The notes beneath the pieces are model-generated. The model saw nothing but the letters and a program-made list of their open reading frames with translations, searched no databases and was not told the origin of the DNA. Source: Jatrophihabitans sp035642535 (GTDB lineage Bacteria; Actinomycetota; Actinomycetes; Mycobacteriales; Jatrophihabitantaceae). From it: 64,000 bases of DNA. The stretch spans positions 14,380 through 78,379 of the forward strand of contig DASQSE010000020.1 in assembly GCA_035642535.1 (NCBI GenBank), written 5' to 3'. Positions 60,343 to 64,000 of this stretch are shown one piece after another (the first letter of the stretch is position 1; each line of letters opens with the position of its first letter). The position numbers and the translations under genes are program-made.

Positions 60343-60395
60343 GTGATCAACAGGCATGCGCCGTCATCTGCCGACGGCTCAGCCCTGTTGATCAC
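60343..60395. repeat. Nested inverted repeat (12-bp outer arms)
   Basis: GTGATCAACAGG (60343-60354) and CCTGTTGATCAC (60384-60395) are perfect complements; inside them GCCGTC (60360-60365) and GACGGC (60373-60378) form an inner stem. The structure lies in the 221-base space between the Ddn gene and the permease gene and has no T-tract. It may be a REP-type palindrome or an operator. The rest of the space, apart from the palindrome at 60440, shows nothing I can name. Confidence 0.65.
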
Positions 60396-60439
60396 AGGGA
60401 GGTGGTGTGCACGTGCAGGTGCGGGTGCCGGGTCCGTGC

Positions 60440-60457
60440 CGGGGTGCTAGCACCCCG
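60440..60457. promoter_or_regulatory. Perfect 18-bp palindrome before the FtsX-type permease gene
   Basis: CGGGGTGCTAGCACCCCG is fully symmetric and lies 50 bases upstream of the ATG at 60507. Size and position suit the operator of a dimeric repressor. The regulator is not in this window. Confidence 0.5.
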
Positions 60458-60506
60458 AAGGTCGTTGGTCCTGGCTGCCTTGCCGTGCACCCCGACGTAG
60501 GCCGTA

Positions 60507-62990
60507 ATGGGACGCGTGCCCGCCGTTCCACTGGTGCTGCGCTGGCTGCGCATCGAGCTACGCCGTCGCTGGCGCTCGCTCGTCCTGCTCGCACTGCTCG
60601 CCGCGCTCTCCGGCGGCGTGGTGCTGGCCAGCGTTGCGGGAGCGCGACGAGCCGCCAGCGCCGTCGACCGGCTCAGCGCCCGGGCGAATCCCGCGACGGC
60701 GGTCGTGTTCGCGAACACTCCCGAGTTCGAATGGAGTCGCGTACGCAAGCTGCCGGAGGTCGAGAGCCTGACGACCTTCGTCATGCGCTACTCGTTCTTC
60801 TTCGACGGCATTTCACACCGCATCGGAATCGGCGGGCGCTCACTCGACACGAGTCTGCGCGGGGCATACGCACCCGTCGACGACGCCATCCTGCACACGA
60901 TCGAGCAGCCAGTCGTGCTCCGCGGACGGCTGTTCGATCCGGCCCGCGACGACGAGGTCGTGGTGACTCCGGACTTCGTCAAGCACACCGGCAAGGACGT
61001 CGGCGACACGCTCAGTCTGACGCTGCCGTCGCCGGCCGAGGTCCGGGCCGGCCTCGACGGCACATCCGCCGCGCTGTCCGGGCCGCACCTCGCCATACAC
61101 GTCGTCGGCGTCGTCCGCTCGCCGTGGTTCACCGATTCGGTCGACTCGGACGGCGGCGCGATCCTTTCGCCGGGGTTGGTGGCGCGCCACCCGCAGAACA
61201 CCATCGGCGCCGCGCACAGCCGGACCAACCCGAGCTGGGTCAATGCGCTCGTCCGCCTGCGCGGCGGCGAGGGCGCGCTGCCGAAGTTCCGGACCGCACT
61301 TGCCCGCGCGGTGCATCGCGCCGACATCCAGGTGTGGAATCTGCCGGAGCGGCTGCGCGAGCAGCAGCACGAGATCACCTTCGAGTCGCGCTGCCTGCTC
61401 GCGTTCGGCGGGGCGGTGCTGATCGCCGCGCTGTTCGTCCTGGCACAGACGATGGCGCGATATACCGCGGGCGGTGTCGGGGATCTGAGCGCCGCTCTGC
61501 GCGGGGCCGGGTTGACGCGCCGCGACGAGATCGTGCTCGCCGCGGCCGCCCCGACCGCAGTCGCCACGTGTGCTGCAGTCGCGGCCGGCGGCATCGCGAT
61601 CGTTGCCTCACGCTGGTTCCCGATCGGGACTGCGGCCTACGTGGAACCGCATCCCGGTTTCTCGCTCGACTGGATGGTGATCGGCCCGGGCGTCGGCGTC
61701 CTGATCCTCGCGACGATCGCGCTGGCGTTCGGCGCGAGCTTGCTTGCGGCGGCCCGCCTGCGTCGGCCGACGAACACCCGCCGGTCCGCCGTTGCACTGG
61801 CGGCGGCGCGCGGCGGGCTGCCCGTGCCCGCCGTCGTCGGTGCCCGCTTAGCGCTCGAGCCGGGCAAGGGCCCGACCGCCCAGCCGGTGCGGCCGACGTT
61901 GATCGGCGCGGTCGCGGGCGTCGTCGGCATCGTCGCCGCCTTGACGTTCTCGAGCGGGGTCCACGACGCGGCCGCCCACCCGGAGCGCTACGGGCAGACG
62001 TTCCAACTCGGTGGCTTCTTCGGCCAGAACGGCGTCGACTACTTCCCGACGGCGCGCGTCACCGGGCTCGTCGCGCGCAGCCCGGACATCGCAGGCGTCG
62101 GCGATCTGCGCGAGGCCGTCGCGACCGGTGCGGGCGGGGGCGACTCGGTGTCGCTGTTCGCCATGGCGCCGGCGCGTAAGCCGCTGTCGATCGTCGTGAC
62201 CTCCGGACGGCGGCCTGTCGCTGCCGACGAGGTACTGCTCGCGCCGCGCAGCCTCGCCGCACTCGATGCGCGGATCGGCTCGCGGGTCGCGCTGGTGGGC
62301 GATCACGGCGAGCGGACGTATCGCGTCAGCGGCAGCGGATTCGTGCTGCAGGGCGGCCCCAATCAGGTCTACGCGGACGGCGGGTGGGTCACCGGCGCCG
62401 GCTTCGATCGGCTGTTCAACCGCTTCCGGTTCCACTTCCTGCTCGCGGCGGTAGCGCCGGGATTGGATGTACGACGCGTCGGGAACGAGGTGTCGGCGGA
62501 CGTTTCGGCTGCGATCGGCGCGCCGCCCGGGCAGCGATTCAGATTCGACACGACCACGCCCCCGATCGAGGTCCTCGAGTTGCGTCAGGTGCGTGCGCTG
62601 CCGACCGTCCTGGGCGCCTTCCTCGCCGTGCTGGCGGTCGCCGCGCTCGGCCACGCGCTTGCGGTCGCGGTGCGGCGCCGCGCGCCTGAGCTTGCCGTGT
62701 TGCGCGCGCTCGGCATGACGCCGCGGCAGTGCCGAACCGCGCTGCTCGTCCAGGCCACGCTGATCGCCGTGATCGGGCTCGGGTTCGGCATTCCGCTGGG
62801 TGTCGCCCTCGGCCGCGCGGTGTGGCGGGCGGTCGCCGACTACACCCCGCTGCAGTACATTCCGCCGGCGGCGACGCCGATCCTGCTGCTCTGCGCGCCG
62901 CTTGCCCTGCTGCTCGCCAACCTCCTGGCGACCGTGCCCGGCCACCGGGCCGCGCGCCTCCAGGTGGCCAAGCTGCTGCGCGCGGAGTAG
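60507..62990 (+). CDS. FtsX-like ABC transporter permease
   Basis: 827 residues. An N-terminal helix (VLLALLAALSGGVVLASVAG), a large extracytoplasmic domain (about 55-310), a helix cluster (about 310-430) and a second periplasmic-type domain (about 470-680), then a C-terminal FtsX core (VLGAFLAVLAVAALGHALAV, RRRAPELAVLRALGMTPRQC, and the last three helices). RRAPELAVLRALGMTP is the classic MacB/FtsX segment. No ATPase is encoded next to it in the same direction. A GTG at 60516 with CGTAAT 7 bases upstream is an alternative start. Substrate unknown. Confidence 0.87.
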   Translation: MGRVPAVPLVLRWLRIELRRRWRSLVLLALLAALSGGVVLASVAGARRAASAVDRLSARANPATAVVFANTPEFEWSRVRKLPEVESLTTFVMRYSFFFDGISHRIGIGGRSLDTSLRGAYAPVDDAILHTIEQPVVLRGRLFDPARDDEVVVTPDFVKHTGKDVGDTLSLTLPSPAEVRAGLDGTSAALSGPHLAIHVVGVVRSPWFTDSVDSDGGAILSPGLVARHPQNTIGAAHSRTNPSWVNALVRLRGGEGALPKFRTALARAVHRADIQVWNLPERLREQQHEITFESRCLLAFGGAVLIAALFVLAQTMARYTAGGVGDLSAALRGAGLTRRDEIVLAAAAPTAVATCAAVAAGGIAIVASRWFPIGTAAYVEPHPGFSLDWMVIGPGVGVLILATIALAFGASLLAAARLRRPTNTRRSAVALAAARGGLPVPAVVGARLALEPGKGPTAQPVRPTLIGAVAGVVGIVAALTFSSGVHDAAAHPERYGQTFQLGGFFGQNGVDYFPTARVTGLVARSPDIAGVGDLREAVATGAGGGDSVSLFAMAPARKPLSIVVTSGRRPVAADEVLLAPRSLAALDARIGSRVALVGDHGERTYRVSGSGFVLQGGPNQVYADGGWVTGAGFDRLFNRFRFHFLLAAVAPGLDVRRVGNEVSADVSAAIGAPPGQRFRFDTTTPPIEVLELRQVRALPTVLGAFLAVLAVAALGHALAVAVRRRAPELAVLRALGMTPRQCRTALLVQATLIAVIGLGFGIPLGVALGRAVWRAVADYTPLQYIPPAATPILLLCAPLALLLANLLATVPGHRAARLQVAKLLRAE

Positions 62991-62991
62991 C

Positions 62992-63819
62992 TCAGCCGGC
63001 GCCAGGGACGGCGCGGGCGAACCAGCGGCCCTCGTTGCGCTCCACCGTCAGCTTCAAGCCGAAGGTCTCGGACAGCGGCTCGTCGGTGAGCACGTCGGCT
63101 GCGAGCCCGGACGCGACAATGCGCCCATCACGCAGCAGCAGCGCGTGCGTGATCCCCGGCGGCAGCTCCTCGACGTGATGCGAAACCAGCACCGACGCGG
63201 GCGCGCCCGCGTCGGAGGCGAAGCGGGTCAACCGGCGCAGCAGATCCTCGCGGCCACCGAGATCCATGCCCGCGGCGGGCTCGTCGAGCAGCAGCAACTC
63301 GGGGTCGGTCATCAGCGCACGGGCAATCTGGACGCGGGCCTTCTCGCCCTGGCTCAGCGTGCCGAACGTCCGCTCGGCGAAACCGCCCACGCCGGCCCGA
63401 TTCAGCAGCGCGCCGGCCCGGCGGACGTCCAGGCGACCGTACGCCTCCCGCCACCGGCCGAGCACCGAATAGCCGGCGCTGACCACGACGTCGCGCACGA
63501 GTTCACCCCCGGGGATCCGCTCGGCAAGGAACGAACTGGCGAGCCCGATCCGCGGCCGGAGTTCGAAGACGTCGACCCCGCCCAGCCGCTCCCCCAGCAC
63601 GTACGCGACGCCCGAGGTCGGATGCAGATGTGCCGCGGCGATCTGGAGCAACGTCGTCTTGCCTGCGCCGTTAGGACCCAGCACCGCCCAGCGCTCGTCC
63701 TCTTCGACCGTCCAGGTGATGCTGTCGAGCAGCGTCGCCGCACCCCGCCGCACCGTGACGTCGACGAACTGCAGGACGGCGTCCGGATTGATCTCGACCA
63801 CCGCCCCATCCAAGCGCAC
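62992..63819 (-). CDS. ABC transporter ATP-binding protein (Rv3041c-like)
   Basis: 275 residues. Walker A GPNGAGKTTLL near 48-58, signature LSQGEKARVQIARAL, Walker B ELLLLDEPAAGMD, and the switch histidine in SVLVSHHVEELP. The layout (only one NBD, no permease alongside) is that of the iron-sulfur-like/ModF-type orphan ATPases and matches Rv3041c by position. GTG 63819 makes the longest form but lies in a strong hairpin; a GTG at 63801 (VVEINPDAVLQFVDV) is an alternative. It is convergent with the FtsX permease gene, 1 base apart, so pairing with it is only a possibility. Confidence 0.87.
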   Translation of the reverse strand: MRLDGAVVEINPDAVLQFVDVTVRRGAATLLDSITWTVEEDERWAVLGPNGAGKTTLLQIAAAHLHPTSGVAYVLGERLGGVDVFELRPRIGLASSFLAERIPGGELVRDVVVSAGYSVLGRWREAYGRLDVRRAGALLNRAGVGGFAERTFGTLSQGEKARVQIARALMTDPELLLLDEPAAGMDLGGREDLLRRLTRFASDAGAPASVLVSHHVEELPPGITHALLLRDGRIVASGLAADVLTDEPLSETFGLKLTVERNEGRWFARAVPGAG

Positions 63820-63853
63820 CGGCGCGCGTCGCGAGAGGCGAGGCGCGCCGGTG
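63817..63853 (-). terminator. Strong hairpin after the HtrA-like gene
   Basis: CACCGGCGCGC (63817-63827) pairs perfectly with GCGCGCCGGTG (63843-63853), and TCGC/GCGA (63829-63832, 63838-63841) extends the stem inside. It lies 24 bases past the protease stop. No T-tract follows, so this is an I-shaped or non-canonical terminator, as often in actinobacteria. The left arm overlaps the first codon of the longest ABC form. Confidence 0.55.
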
Positions 63854-63877
63854 TTCAGCAGTCGGAATCAGCTGAGA

Positions 63878-64000
63878 TCAATCAGCTGGGCCGGTGGCGA
63901 GGGTGACGGTGGCTGTATGGCTGGTGCCGCTGGCGTCCGTCCAGCCGATCGAAACCTTCTGCCCCGGCTCGAAGCGCTGCAGCGTCTGCTTCAGCGAGTC
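63878..64000 (-). CDS. C-terminal end of an HtrA-like/PDZ-domain serine protease (partial)
   Basis: Forty residues precede the TGA at 63878-63880. DSLKQTLQRFEPGQKVSIGW followed by TDASGTSHTATVTLATGPAD is the last part of a PDZ domain as found at the C terminus of DegP/HtrA-type trypsin-like proteases (the G-x-K/V-x-I/V-x-W...G..HT..V.L pattern). The protease domain and the start lie beyond the window. Assignment rests on the short tail only. Confidence 0.7.
   Translation of the reverse strand, partial: DSLKQTLQRFEPGQKVSIGWTDASGTSHTATVTLATGPAD

Noticed and set aside
60343..60395. Ends of an insertion sequence
   Set aside because: No transposase frame and the arms are only 29 bases apart. It is a palindromic repeat.

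Overview
The window is high-GC chromosomal DNA of an actinobacterium. Codon use, many GTG starts, deazaflavin (F420)-type enzymes, a BRCT-containing LigA, GatCAB and the gene order all fit. I recall the order leuB, ilvC-ilvN-ilvB, gatB-gatA-gatC, ACT protein, ligA, MetE-like protein, mnmA, cysteine desulfurase, etfA-etfB, methyltransferase, GT4 glycosyltransferase, hexapeptide acyltransferase, methyltransferase, enoyl-CoA hydratase, ABC ATPase as the Mycobacterium tuberculosis Rv2995c to Rv3041c segment. The backbone is therefore ancestral, with lineage-specific blocks set into it. No transposase, integrase, phage gene, CRISPR array, tRNA or rRNA was seen, and the species cannot be named.

Layout. 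1-2282: end of leuB, an MFS exporter overlapping it, and a divergent ArsR-type regulator. 2233-4530: a GntR/ABC operon behind a 13-bp-arm operator. 4559-8100: branched-chain amino acid operon ilvB-ilvN-ilvC with a leader peptide and attenuator. 8235-11242: a CAP-domain secreted protein with a structured 5' leader, ilvD, and a small membrane protein. 11239-16001: D-2-hydroxyacid dehydrogenase, PQQ-type sugar dehydrogenase lipoprotein, and membrane proteins. 15030-19324: gatC-gatA-gatB running on into a DUF2332 gene. 19426-28721: ACT protein, PAP2 phosphatase, ligA, and an operon MFS / LLM oxidoreductase / cysteine desulfurase / mnmA with a MerR-type promoter. 28818-30570: etfBA. 30697-53856: a block of about 23 kb between etfBA and the Rv3030-like methyltransferase, holding the phenylacetate (paa) cluster, corA, cinA, PAP2 enzymes, dodecin, a fluoride-exporter pair with a DUF190 protein, and uppP. 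53853-59746: a ZIP metal transporter behind a DtxR/IdeR-like box, then the Rv3030/3032/3034c/3037-3039c-like cell-envelope glycan genes. 59815-64000: Ddn-like protein, an FtsX-type permease behind two inverted repeats, an ABC ATPase, and the tail of an HtrA-like protease.

How the genes work together. Valine, isoleucine and leucine synthesis (ilvBNC, ilvD, leuB) is spread over the left end and is probably sensed by attenuation. Phenylacetyl-CoA degradation is a compact regulon: paaZABCDE on one side, paaI plus a TetR regulator on the other, and one perfect palindrome between them. Sulfur delivery for tRNA thiolation is encoded as overlapping cysteine desulfurase and mnmA genes. Electron-transfer flavoprotein, enoyl-CoA hydratase and the paa genes indicate acyl-CoA catabolism.

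A window-wide theme is leaderless transcription. At more than 25 gene starts a TAnnnT-like -10 hexamer lies 6-8 bases before an ATG or GTG, leaving no room for a ribosome binding site. I used this to choose many start codons.
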